This document shows positions 9,201 to 19,056 of a stretch of 64,000 nt of DNA, one piece after another. The stretch is from Verrucomicrobiota bacterium (GTDB lineage: Bacteria > Verrucomicrobiota > Verrucomicrobiia > Chthoniobacterales > Terrimicrobiaceae). The stretch is taken from the NCBI GenBank assembly GCA_017305195.1, contig JAFKMU010000043.1:88082-152081 (forward strand). The letters run 5' to 3'. Every line of letters starts with the position of its first letter. Position 1 is the stretch's first letter. The notes under the pieces are model-generated. The model saw only the letters and a list, made by a program, of their open reading frames with translations. It ran no database searches and had not been told where the DNA came from. The position numbers and the translations under genes were made by a program.

Positions 9201-9911
9201 TTACTTTCCGGCGGCTTTTTTCCGGGCGTTGCGGATCTGCTTCGCCTTGCGAACGAGGAGGAGCCACGTGAGATCGCCCTTGGCGCGCACCCAGCGCCAG
9301 ACGAAGAACGCCACGACCAGCGACAGGATGATGGAGACGGTTACATCCGAAGGATGGTGGGCTCCGATGACGACACTGGCCCAGGCGATCAGGGCGGCGG
9401 GAACGAGGGCGGCGATACCGATCCACGGGCTGGCAAAAAGCACGACCCCGGCGAAGCCAAAGGCCGTCGCAGTATGCCCGGACGGGAAGGAGTTATAGCG
9501 GGGATCGCCGATGAGGAGCTTGCCATTGTGCCAGGGGCCGTAGAAGCCCTGCTCGATCTTGGGGCTTTCCCGGGGCCGGGTGCGGCCCGTGGTGAGGCGA
9601 GAGGCGTTGGCGAGCATCCCGGCCAGGGTCGAGGCAATGAGGGCGGCGACGAGGATGCGCGTCCACTCCCGGCTGCGCATTTTCCAGGCAATCAGCAGAC
9701 CGACGATTCCCAGTGCCAGGATTTGGGGATAATCCCCGAATTTTCGGACGCTGGTGTAGAACTTGTAGTCGTCGCTCTTTTTCCACTTCTTGCCCTGGGC
9801 CGTCACGAGGGCCTCGCGGATCTCGTGATCGTACCGGAAGGCGAGGGTGACCGCAGTGATGCTGGCCAGAGCCAGCACGATGATGAGGGCGAGACGGGCG
9901 GTAGGCGACAT
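9201..9911 (-). CDS. PAP2-family membrane phosphatase
   Basis: A 236-residue type 2 phosphatidic acid phosphatase-like membrane enzyme. The three phosphatase signatures are visible: TTGRTRPRE (variant of KX6RP), [10 protein letters not shown] and GAHHPSDV (end of SRX5HX3D). Five or so hydrophobic helices surround the active site, which would face the periplasm. Typical substrates are undecaprenyl pyrophosphate or phosphatidic acid. The C terminus is strongly basic ([16 protein letters not shown]). It follows the secreted protein gene at 9929-10771 by 17 bp, so they share an operon. Start 9911 begins the first helix. Confidence 0.85.
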   Translation of the reverse strand: MSPTARLALIIVLALASITAVTLAFRYDHEIREALVTAQGKKWKKSDDYKFYTSVRKFGDYPQILALGIVGLLIAWKMRSREWTRILVAALIASTLAGMLANASRLTTGRTRPRESPKIEQGFYGPWHNGKLLIGDPRYNSFPSGHTATAFGFAGVVLFASPWIGIAALVPAALIAWASVVIGAHHPSDVTVSIILSLVVAFFVWRWVRAKGDLTWLLLVRKAKQIRNARKKAAGK

Positions 9912-9928
9912 GGCGCAGATGGAAGAGA

Positions 9929-10771
9929 TTACTGGACGGCCGGTGTATCGCTCGGGGCCGAGGTCGGAGCGATGTCCTTCGTCTTCAGGGAGTTCATGAT
10001 GACGTAGAGCACGCCGTCGAGATGGTCGGCGTCGGTGTGGTAGATATCCGTGACCCCGGCTGGAGGCTCCCACATGGCGGGCTGGAGAGCGGGGCCGAAC
10101 TTCAGGTCGGTGATCGTGACGGTGGCGGAGAGATCCGGCTGCTTGATCGTGATGCGGCGGGGGAGGTAGCCTGGTGCGATCCAAAGCTGGGCACGAAAGC
10201 CTTCCGCCTTGGCGGCCTTGGCGAGATCAGGCATGAGCCCGGTCGTAATCAGGCGGCAATCCTCGCCATCGAGATTGCTGATCTCCGCCGTATCGGCGTT
10301 ATAAATGGTGAAGAGGGCTGGGATAAAGGCGGCTTGCTGCGCAGTGAGCGGCAGAAAGATCGGAGTGCCCTTTTTCACCGTCTTGCCGGGCTTCACCTTG
10401 AACTGCTTGAGGAGGTACTCGACCTTGGCGCCGGGAACGGCCCAGACATCATTGCCGTTGCGACAGACGGTGATTTCCTCACCGAGCACGGGGGCCTGGA
10501 GGCGGACCTTGTCGGGAAACTCGACGGCGGCCTTGAGAATGGAACCTTCCATCTGCTTGGGCAGATGGCCGGTGACCTCGGTCATCGTGAGCGTCATCAC
10601 ACAGGCATTGTTGGTGCCTTTGCCACCCGACAGGAGGACAGGCATGAAGGGGGCAAACATCCGGCCGATCACGTCGTAAGGGTTGTCTCGCGGCGGGCCG
10701 TCCTGGGCGCGCAGGGTCGGGGAGCCGATGAGGACCGTGGCGGCAAGGACGCAGATGAGGCGGGCTGTCAT
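9929..10771 (-). CDS. Secreted protein with LolA-like fold features
   Basis: A 280-residue exported protein with a signal peptide (MTARLICVLAATVLIGSP, cleavage near LRAQD). Mature sequence has runs typical of LolA/outer-membrane lipoprotein-sorting-like or DUF2092-type domains (FRAQLWIAPGYLPRRITIKQPD, followed by TVTITDLKFG). The family assignment is tentative. It heads an operon with the PAP2 phosphatase. It is divergent from the TolQ-like gene, with an 85-bp shared intergenic region. Confidence 0.65.
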   Translation of the reverse strand: MTARLICVLAATVLIGSPTLRAQDGPPRDNPYDVIGRMFAPFMPVLLSGGKGTNNACVMTLTMTEVTGHLPKQMEGSILKAAVEFPDKVRLQAPVLGEEITVCRNGNDVWAVPGAKVEYLLKQFKVKPGKTVKKGTPIFLPLTAQQAAFIPALFTIYNADTAEISNLDGEDCRLITTGLMPDLAKAAKAEGFRAQLWIAPGYLPRRITIKQPDLSATVTITDLKFGPALQPAMWEPPAGVTDIYHTDADHLDGVLYVIMNSLKTKDIAPTSAPSDTPAVQ

Positions 10772-10835
10772 GACGGCCCTACATAAGCAGGAAATGGTTG
10801 GGTGGCAAAAAGTTTAGTGACTCCGGGCGGGACTT

Positions 10836-10851
10836 GGGCAAATCTTTGCCC
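10836..10851 (+). promoter_or_regulatory. Perfect hairpin directly upstream of the TolQ-like start codon
   Basis: Arms GGGCAAA and TTTGCCC separated by TC form a perfect 7-bp dyad that ends 5 nt before the ATG at 10857. No Shine-Dalgarno is visible outside it. It could be an operator in the divergent promoter region or an RNA hairpin that gates translation initiation. The sequence alone does not decide. Confidence 0.4.
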
Positions 10852-10856
10852 CGGTA

Positions 10857-11624
10857 ATGATGGCAACTGGAATCACGCTGCCGCTGGCAACGGGTCTGGT
10901 GTACGCCTTTCTCGAGTCGACCGTCGAGGGAAAGGCCGTGCTCCTCGGGCTCTTTCTGGCGTCTATCTTCAGCTGGTCGGTCATGGTGACCAAGATCCGG
11001 TACCTGAACTTCGCCAAGAGGCAGTCGGGCCGCTTTTCCGTGCTCTTTCACCGCGACCGTGCTCCGCTGCGCATTTACGAGCAGGGGCTGCGCTTTGAGG
11101 GATCGCCGCTCTATGAGATCTACAAGGCCGGCTGCGGCGAACTGTGCTTCCAGATGCTCGGCTCGACCGAGGTGGATGAGACTTTCCGCGCCCGGCTCGA
11201 CAGCGCCGACAAGATTTCCCCGGCGCAGATGCGAGCCGTGACCGTGGCTATGGAGCGGGCGGTGGGCGAGGCAGGGCTGAAGCTCGAGTCGCAGATGATC
11301 ATTCTCTCCACGGCGGTCAGCGGAGCGCCGTTCCTGGGCCTCCTCGGTACGGTGTGGGGTGTGATGGATGCCTTTTCCGGCATCGCCCAGTCGGGCAGCG
11401 CGAATCTCGCGGCCATGGCTCCGGGTGTCTCGGGCGCCTTGATCACCACGGTCGTCGGCCTGCTCGTCGCCATCCCGGCGATGTTTGGCTACAATTTCCT
11501 CGTCACCAGCGTGCGGTCGATGATTGTGCAGGCGGAGAATTTCGCCGCGGAGCTTTCCTCGGAGATCGAGCACAAGTTCGTGGAGCACGGCGGGCGCGAG
11601 CCGCGCAAAACCTACACGCACTGA
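10857..11624 (+). CDS. MotA/TolQ/ExbB proton channel family protein
   Basis: Inner-membrane proton-channel subunit of a TolQ/ExbB-type motor, 255 residues. It has the three expected membrane segments: one near the N terminus, one at GAPFLGLLGTVWGVMDAF and one at GALITTVVGLLVAIPAMFGYN. The last two are the signature of the family. It is 3 bp from the TolR/ExbD gene, which overlaps the TolA/TonB-like gene, so the three form one operon. No TolB or Pal gene follows, so Tol-Pal and TonB functions cannot be separated by context. Confidence 0.9.
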   Translation: MMATGITLPLATGLVYAFLESTVEGKAVLLGLFLASIFSWSVMVTKIRYLNFAKRQSGRFSVLFHRDRAPLRIYEQGLRFEGSPLYEIYKAGCGELCFQMLGSTEVDETFRARLDSADKISPAQMRAVTVAMERAVGEAGLKLESQMIILSTAVSGAPFLGLLGTVWGVMDAFSGIAQSGSANLAAMAPGVSGALITTVVGLLVAIPAMFGYNFLVTSVRSMIVQAENFAAELSSEIEHKFVEHGGREPRKTYTH

Positions 11625-11627
11625 GCC

Positions 11628-12059
11628 ATGCGCCGCTTCAGCAGCCGCAACTCGCTTTCCACGCTCACGGAGCTGAACATCACTCCGCTCCTTGATCTGT
11701 GCTTCGTGCTTCTGATCATCTTCATGATCACCACGCCGCTCATGGAGAACAGCATCGAGCTGGTCGTGCCTTCCAGCTCCACGGCCAAGAACGAGGTGAA
11801 TCCCGCGCAGGTCCAGATGATCGAGATGGATCGCAATGACAACATCAAGCTCAACGGCGAGGTGACGTCGCTGGCGCTCCTGCCCGAGCAGCTCGCCGCG
11901 CTCAAGGCGCAGGACCCGCAGATCGCCGTGGTCGTGCGGCCGGATCGCGATCTCGCCATCCAGAAGTTCATCGGTGTGATGGATATCCTCAAACAAGTGG
12001 GCATCGCCAAGGTGGGCGTCATGACGCGACCCGAGGATGCGACGCCAATCCACAACTGA
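11628..12059 (+). CDS. ExbD/TolR family protein
   Basis: 143-residue partner of the TolQ/ExbB channel: a short cytoplasmic tail, one membrane helix ([19 protein letters not shown]) with the conserved proton-path Asp at D23, and a periplasmic domain ending [13 protein letters not shown]. Its stop codon overlaps the ATG of the next gene by one base (TGATG), implying coupled translation and equal supply of the motor parts. Confidence 0.92.
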   Translation: MRRFSSRNSLSTLTELNITPLLDLCFVLLIIFMITTPLMENSIELVVPSSSTAKNEVNPAQVQMIEMDRNDNIKLNGEVTSLALLPEQLAALKAQDPQIAVVVRPDRDLAIQKFIGVMDILKQVGIAKVGVMTRPEDATPIHN

Positions 12060-13090
12060 TGGGCGACCGCCAATTTCGGCGCAATTTCATCATCATCGCC
12101 CTCGTGCACATCCTCGTGCTGGTGGCGATCCTCCTGTTTGCCCGGCGTGAGATCAAGAAACCGCAGGGCGAGGTGATCTGGATGGACCCGGGCGCGTTCT
12201 CCGCCGCAGCGGCGGGCGATGCGGGAGCGGCCAATACGCCGGAACCCGAGTCCAACCCCACGCCTGAGCCAACTCCCGAGGCAACGCCCGAGCCCACTCC
12301 TCCGCCGACTCCGGAGCCTACACCGGAAATGACTCCTCCGCCTCCGACGCCCGAACCCGCGACGGAGGAAACGATCCCGCTGGCTACGCCCACTCCGACC
12401 CCTACACCGACGCCGACTCCCAAGCCAACTCCTACACCCACGCCCAAGCCGACACCGACTCCCACACCGAAGCCAACGCCTACCCCGACTCCGAAACCGA
12501 CTCCGAAGCCGAGTCCGTCGGCGACACCCAAGCCGTCCCCGAAGCCGTCTCCCTCGGCCACGCCGAAACCGAAGGCTAGCGCTTCGCCCAAGGCATCGCC
12601 AAAAGCCTCGCCCAAGGCGAGTGCGTCTCCTTCGAAAAAGACCGACTCCGGTTCCTCCAAGGCCACCCCGAAGCCAGGAGCCACTCCGGGTTCTGGCGGC
12701 GGGGCAAAGAGCGCCTCATCCGACAAGCCGACGACCAGCGGGGAATCCGGCGCAGGCGGTGGAGCCTCGTCCGGCAAGGCTGGGGGAGCGGCGGGCAATG
12801 CCTCGCAGTTTGGCTGGTATCACGAACTCATCCACGACCGTTTCTACAGCCAGTGGGAGCAGCCGACCTCGATTTTTGACTCGGCGAAGAACTTCGTCTG
12901 TACCGTACAAATCCGCATCAAGGCGGATGGCTCCATCGCCGACGTGAAAATCGTGCGCAGCAGCGGCAATGTCATCATGGATAATTCTGTGATGGAGGCG
13001 GCGAAGCGTGTTTCCCAGATCGACCCGCTTCCCTCCGGTCTCGGCAGCGGAGGCGAGTACACGGTGAATATCAATTTTGAATTGCAATAA
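12059..13090 (+). CDS. TolA/TonB-like energy transducer with long Thr-Pro/Lys-Pro linker
   Basis: A 343-residue protein with one N-terminal membrane anchor (residues 9-27), a periplasm-spanning low-complexity linker (about residues 61-191, built of TP, KP, EP and then SP/KA units) and a globular C-terminal TonB/TolA-type domain ([21 protein letters not shown], then [10 protein letters not shown]). It would couple the TolQR-type motor to the outer membrane. The C-terminal domain has the R-x-D-G layout common to both TolA and TonB families, so the receptor partner is uncertain. Third gene of the operon. Confidence 0.88.
   Translation: MGDRQFRRNFIIIALVHILVLVAILLFARREIKKPQGEVIWMDPGAFSAAAAGDAGAANTPEPESNPTPEPTPEATPEPTPPPTPEPTPEMTPPPPTPEPATEETIPLATPTPTPTPTPTPKPTPTPTPKPTPTPTPKPTPTPTPKPTPKPSPSATPKPSPKPSPSATPKPKASASPKASPKASPKASASPSKKTDSGSSKATPKPGATPGSGGGAKSASSDKPTTSGESGAGGGASSGKAGGAAGNASQFGWYHELIHDRFYSQWEQPTSIFDSAKNFVCTVQIRIKADGSIADVKIVRSSGNVIMDNSVMEAAKRVSQIDPLPSGLGSGGEYTVNINFELQ
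12239..12631 (+). repeat. Degenerate tandem repeat encoding the Pro-rich linker
   Basis: About 390 bp of short degenerate repeats on the theme ACTCCNACNCCNAAGCC, translated as TPTPKP units that grade into SPKA units. Codon choice varies between copies, so it is the peptide that is conserved and not the DNA. Length variation by slippage would change the reach of the linker without a frameshift when whole hexamers are lost or gained. Confidence 0.85.
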
Positions 13091-13110
13091 GTGACCTGCG
13101 CCAATCGGTG

Positions 13111-13148
13111 TGGCGTGTTTTGCGAGTTGATTGGCGTGATTTGCGAGT
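13111..13148 (+). promoter_or_regulatory. 17-bp direct repeat with 21-bp period, candidate AraC-family operator
   Basis: Copies TGGCGTGTTTTGCGAGT (13111-13127) and TGGCGTGATTTGCGAGT (13132-13148) match at 16 of 17 bases, with a 4-bp spacer. A 17-bp half-site repeated at 21 bp, two helical turns, is the layout of the AraC I1-I2 site. The operon that follows encodes an AraC-family regulator. The second copy ends 14 bp before the first possible start codon. Confidence 0.65.
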
Positions 13149-13162
13149 GAGAAAAGGAGGCC

Positions 13163-14232
13163 ATGGGTTATGGTATGTCCATGGCTAACACGAACGTCCG
13201 CGCGTATGCGGCTCAAGACGCCGCTTCTTCTCTAGCACCCTTTTCCATCACCCGCCGGGAACCCGGTCCGCTCGATGTCGAGATCGACATTCTTTATTGC
13301 GGGGTCTGTCACTCGGACCTGCATCAGGCTCGCAACGAATGGCACAACACGATCTATCCCTGCGTGCCGGGTCACGAGATCGTTGGGCGCGTCGCGCGCA
13401 TCGGCGAGAAGGTGACGAAGTTCCAAGTCGGCGACCTGAGTGCTGTCGGCTGCATGGTGGATTCCTGTCGGGAATGCCCGAGCTGCAAGTCGGGGCTGGA
13501 GCAGTATTGCCAGAACATCGCGACGTTTACCTACAACAGTGAGGATCACCATCTCGGCGGCCCGACCTTTGGCGGCTATTCCGATCGCATCGTGGTCGAC
13601 CAGGATTTTGTCCTTCGCGTTCCGGAGGGTCTCGATCTTGCCGCCACGGCGCCGCTGCTTTGTGCGGGCATTACGACGTACTCGCCGCTGCGCCACTGGA
13701 AAGTGGGGCCGGGTCAAAAGGTTGGCATCGTCGGTCTCGGCGGGCTGGGGCACATGGGTGTGAAGTTTGCCCATGCCTTCGGCGCGCATGTCGTGCTCTT
13801 CACCACGTCGCCGGGCAAGATCGAGGACGGCCTGCGTCTCGGCGCGGATGAGGTGGTGGTATCCAAGGACGCCGACGCCATGGCGAAACATACGGCGAGT
13901 TTTGACTTCATCCTCGATACGGTCTCGGCCCAGCATGACATCAATGCCTATCTCTCACTGGTAAAACTCGATGGCACGCTTACGCTGGTCGGGGTGCCGG
14001 AACATCCGCTGCCGGTGGCTGCCTTCAACGTCATCATGCCTCGTCGCAACTTTGCCGGTTCCGGCATCGGCGGCATCGCGGAGACCCAGGAGATGCTGGA
14101 TTTCTGCGCCGAGAAGGGAATCGCCTCCGACATCGAGATCATCCCGATCCAGAAGATCAACGAAGCCTGGGAGCGGCTGCTGAAGCAGGACGTGCGCTAC
14201 CGCTTCGTCATCGACATGGCGTCATTGAAGGC

Positions 14233-14236
<4 letters not shown>
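13163..14236 (+). CDS. yahK: Zinc-dependent NAD(P) alcohol dehydrogenase / aldehyde reductase, YahK-like
   Basis: Medium-chain dehydrogenase of the cinnamyl-alcohol-dehydrogenase group, about 350 residues. Catalytic zinc motifs are CGVCHSDLHQARNEW and PGHEIVGRV; the structural zinc loop is DSCRECPSCKSGLEQYC; the nucleotide fold has GLGGLGHMG. It is close to E. coli YahK throughout, including GGIAETQEMLDFCAEKGI. In-frame ATGs at 13163, 13175 and 13181 compete: AAGGAGG at 13154-13160 is too near the first and rather far from the others. It overlaps the AraC-family gene by 4 bp. Likely reduces aldehydes with NADPH. Confidence 0.9.
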
Positions 14237-16268
<2,032 letters not shown>

Positions 16269-16315
16269 CCGTCCCGGGAATTGCCTTCCTGCGGTGCCGG
16301 CGGGATAATGCACGC

Positions 16316-16777
16316 ATGCCCGCCGGTTACCATCTCATCACGCCGGAAGACCTCTTCTGGCGTCCATCGAACCTGATGAAAATCCCCAATGCCGACTTCC
16401 TCGAGCGCACGGGGAGCGAGAAGATGGGCGCTCGTCTTTGGCGCATGCCGCCTCGGAGCGCGAATACTCTGCACAAGCACATCCGGGCGGAGGAGTTTTA
16501 CTTTGTCCTGGAAGGAACCGGCAGGTTGCGCATCGGCGACGAGACCGTGACCGTGCCGAAGCATGGAGGTGTGTGGGTCGCCCCCGAACTGGTCCGGCAG
16601 GTTTTCAACGATACGGACGAGGAGGTGCTCTGGCTCATTTTTGGCGCACCGGAGGAGATGGAGTTCCTCATGGGGTCAAAGTCCCAGATGGATCTCTCGC
16701 TCATCTATCCGACCGATCCGACGGAACTGCCAAGAGAACTTGACGGGGTCGAGTGGCCTCCCAACGAAGACGGCTAG
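16316..16777 (+). CDS. Cupin-domain protein
   Basis: 153-residue single-domain cupin. The first cupin motif is seen at NTLHKHIRAEEFYFVLEGTG (two His and the downstream Glu) and the second at GGVWVAPELVRQVFNDT, where the usual metal-ligand His is replaced by Val or Arg, so metal binding may be weaker or absent. Starts 47 bp after the aldo/keto reductase and runs in the same direction. Cupins of this size bind sugars or small metabolites or act as isomerases; no specific role is evident. Confidence 0.8.
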   Translation: MPAGYHLITPEDLFWRPSNLMKIPNADFLERTGSEKMGARLWRMPPRSANTLHKHIRAEEFYFVLEGTGRLRIGDETVTVPKHGGVWVAPELVRQVFNDTDEEVLWLIFGAPEEMEFLMGSKSQMDLSLIYPTDPTELPRELDGVEWPPNEDG

Positions 16778-16843
16778 CTGGAAGATAACTTGCCGGATTC
16801 CGGGCCTGTTTTCTCGGTCTGGTCTGATGAAGAACAGGGGAGG

Positions 16844-16876
16844 GTGATTTGTTTTTAAATCACTCATTTTCATTTT
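16844..16876 (+). terminator. Intrinsic terminator after the cupin gene
   Basis: Perfect 7-bp stem GTGATTT/AAATCAC with loop GTTTTT, followed by the T-rich stretch TCATTTTCATTTTC. It lies 67 bp after the cupin stop codon and closes the 13.1-16.8 kb group. Confidence 0.65.
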
Positions 16877-17336
16877 CTTGTGCGGTATCTGCCTCGTTTC
16901 TGCATCCCGGTAGGGTGCATGGCGTGTTTTTGATTTTAGGTGTTATTTATCAATGGGTTAAGTTAATAGCGACTAGTTGAGTCATTTTTTTCATCATTTT
17001 TCTCGCAGGATGATGACTCTGTGCCATGGTAGGAAAAGACGCTTTCGTCAGTGGCTGCGAGTTCACGAGCGTTACTTCTGTAGAGGTGACAAACTCAGGG
17101 CTCTGTGCCTGCCGCAAGTGTGAGAATGCTGTAAAAAGATCGATTCCGTGAAGAGACCACTCACCGCATGGCAAAATCCTTTGTCACATCGGCCAGATCG
17201 ACCGACGCTCATTGGGCGTTGTGATCGCGCGATGGAGGCGGCTTCGTCTGCGGATCGCGGCGGAATCGATCGTCAGGAATCGCCTGTGTGCGTTCAACTA
17301 CCTTGATTAACTCCTGAACGGAGTTTTGCCCCGCCC
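16877..17336. other. AT-richer intergenic region upstream of cysJ, no gene called
   Basis: About 460 bp of clearly lower GC than its surroundings, with no reading frame that looks coding. It holds a dyad CGACT-N5-AGTC at 16970-16983, a long imperfect inverted repeat (GAGTCAT at 16979-16985 against ATGATGACTC at 17010-17019, with TCATCAT pairing inside), and a small hairpin AACTCC-TGAAC-GGAGTT at 17309-17325 followed by TTTT and the cysJ ATG 9 nt later. It probably carries the control signals of cysJI. I do not recognise a known riboswitch in it. Confidence 0.5.
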
Positions 17337-19046
17337 ATGTTGGATACCAACCCGAGAGTCACTTCCTTTATCAATCTCCTGAAATCCTCCACCCAGGAGG
17401 AACTCGTATGGATGCACGGCTACCTGAGCGCCACGCTCGGGGGAGCCTGGGGAGGCGCCGCCTCCGGTGCCGCTGTGGCCGCGCAGCCCAAGGTGACGCG
17501 TTTCACTCTGGCGTACGGGACCGAGACCGGCAACTCGAAGCGGCTCGCGACGGATCTTGCGAAAAAGGCGAAGGAAAGCGGCTTTCAGGTCAAGCTCACG
17601 GCCCTGGACCAGTACCGGCTCAAGGATCTCTCCAAGGAATCGTATTTTTTCCTGATCGTCAGCACCCAGGGAGACGGTGAACCGCCTGCGGCGGCTGTGC
17701 CGTTTTTTGAGTATATCCAGCAGGGCGACTTGAAGCTGGATGGCGTGAATTTTGCCGTTCTCGGGCTCGGCGACAGCGCCTACCCGCAGTTTTGCCAGGC
17801 CGGAATCGACGCGGACAGGCTGCTGGCCGAGCGGGGAGCCCGCCGGGTGCTGCCTGTCGTGAAATGCGATGTGGCCTTCGATGAGGAGGGGAGCAAATGG
17901 CTTGCCGATATCGCGTCCGCGCTGTCCGGTGCTGCGGCGCCGTCTGAACAGATGGCCCCGGGAGCGTCCGCCCCGGCTCGATCGGGAAAGGTTTCCTACC
18001 TCGGAGAAGTCCTTACCAACATCAATCTCAATGACGAGCCCTCCGCGAAGGAGACTCATCACATCGAGATTCGCTGCGAGGGCGATATCGATTACGCCCC
18101 GGGCGATGCGGCGGGTTTCCTGCCGGTGAATCCGGTGGATCTGGTCGAGCGTGTCGTGGCCGCCCTGGGCCAGACTGGCGAGGAGACCGTGACTTTCCGA
18201 GAAGCCAGCGGAACGCTGGGCGAGATTCTTTCAAGGAAGGTCAGCCTGACCTTCCTGCCGAAGCGTGTGATCGCCAAGTACGCCGGCCTGCTGGGCCGAC
18301 CGATTGAGAGCGCGCGGGTGAACCTCGATGAACTCCTGACCGCTTATCCGCTGGCCTCGGTGGATCTCGCTGCGCTGCTGGAGATCCTGGACCCCATCGC
18401 TCCCCGGCTTTACTCCATTTCCTCCTCGCCTGCGGCACATCCGGGCGAACTCCATCTCACGGTGGCTCGCAATTCGTTTACGACAGAGAGCGGGGCAAAA
18501 GGCGAGGGGCTTTGCTCAAGCTACCTCTGCGGTGTGCCGGAAGAGACCGAGATCGAGTTTTACATTCACAAGAACAGCGCCTTCAAGCTGCCCGCTCCGG
18601 AGAACGACATCATCATGATCGGGCCCGGCACGGGCATCGCGCCCTTCCGTTCGTTCCTGTTCGAACGCGACGCCGCGGGCGCCTCGGGGCGGAACTGGCT
18701 CTTCTTCGGAGAGCAGCATTTCGTCACCGATTTCCTTTACCAGACCGAGCTGCAGGATTTCCTGAAAACGGGGGTGCTTCATCGTCTCGACGTCGCGTTT
18801 TCCCGCGATCAGGCGGAGAAGGTTTACGTGCAGCACCGCCTCCTGGAAAATGGCGAAGCGGTGTACGAGTGGCTGGAAAACGGGGCCTCCCTCTACGTGT
18901 GCGGAACCAAGGACCCGATGAGCGTCGATGTTGAGAAGGCGCTCCTGCAGATCATCCAGAATCATGGCGGCTTCGATACCGAGGCCTCCCAAAGCTACCT
19001 CGCCCGCCTGGCGGAGCAGGGTCGCTACCTCAAAGACGTCTACTGA
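17337..19046 (+). CDS. cysJ: Assimilatory sulfite reductase flavoprotein (CysJ)
   Basis: Electron-transfer subunit that passes NADPH electrons through FAD and FMN to the sulfite reductase hemoprotein. 569 residues (E. coli CysJ 599). Domains in order: flavodoxin-like FMN domain (about 57-195, TLAYGTETGNSKRLA and STQGDGEPP), FAD domain (about 215-430, RLYSISSSPAAHPGE and GLCSSYLCG), NADPH-binding FNR domain (IMIGPGTGIAPFRSFLFERDA to the C-terminal YLKDVY). The start ATG 17337 yields the normal short N-terminal extension. cysI follows 10 bp later in the same operon. Confidence 0.95.
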   Translation: MLDTNPRVTSFINLLKSSTQEELVWMHGYLSATLGGAWGGAASGAAVAAQPKVTRFTLAYGTETGNSKRLATDLAKKAKESGFQVKLTALDQYRLKDLSKESYFFLIVSTQGDGEPPAAAVPFFEYIQQGDLKLDGVNFAVLGLGDSAYPQFCQAGIDADRLLAERGARRVLPVVKCDVAFDEEGSKWLADIASALSGAAAPSEQMAPGASAPARSGKVSYLGEVLTNINLNDEPSAKETHHIEIRCEGDIDYAPGDAAGFLPVNPVDLVERVVAALGQTGEETVTFREASGTLGEILSRKVSLTFLPKRVIAKYAGLLGRPIESARVNLDELLTAYPLASVDLAALLEILDPIAPRLYSISSSPAAHPGELHLTVARNSFTTESGAKGEGLCSSYLCGVPEETEIEFYIHKNSAFKLPAPENDIIMIGPGTGIAPFRSFLFERDAAGASGRNWLFFGEQHFVTDFLYQTELQDFLKTGVLHRLDVAFSRDQAEKVYVQHRLLENGEAVYEWLENGASLYVCGTKDPMSVDVEKALLQIIQNHGGFDTEASQSYLARLAEQGRYLKDVY

Positions 19047-19056
19047 TACAGAGCCT

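Noticed and set aside
10779..12053. 424-codon open frame on the minus strand
   Set aside because: Antisense to the TolQ- and TolR-like genes, both of which match their families clearly.
12249..12640. Regular repeats that might suggest a CRISPR array
   Set aside because: Units are short, degenerate and in frame with the coding sequence, with no unique spacers and no cas genes.
12019..12798. Gly/Val-repeat protein on the minus strand (GVGVGLG units)
   Set aside because: It is the mirror of the Thr-Pro/Lys-Pro linker repeat on the plus strand and has no start signal of its own.
16950..17174. 74-codon minus-strand frame in the region upstream of cysJ
   Set aside because: Composition and start context are unlike genes here, and it crosses the inverted repeats; regarded as chance.
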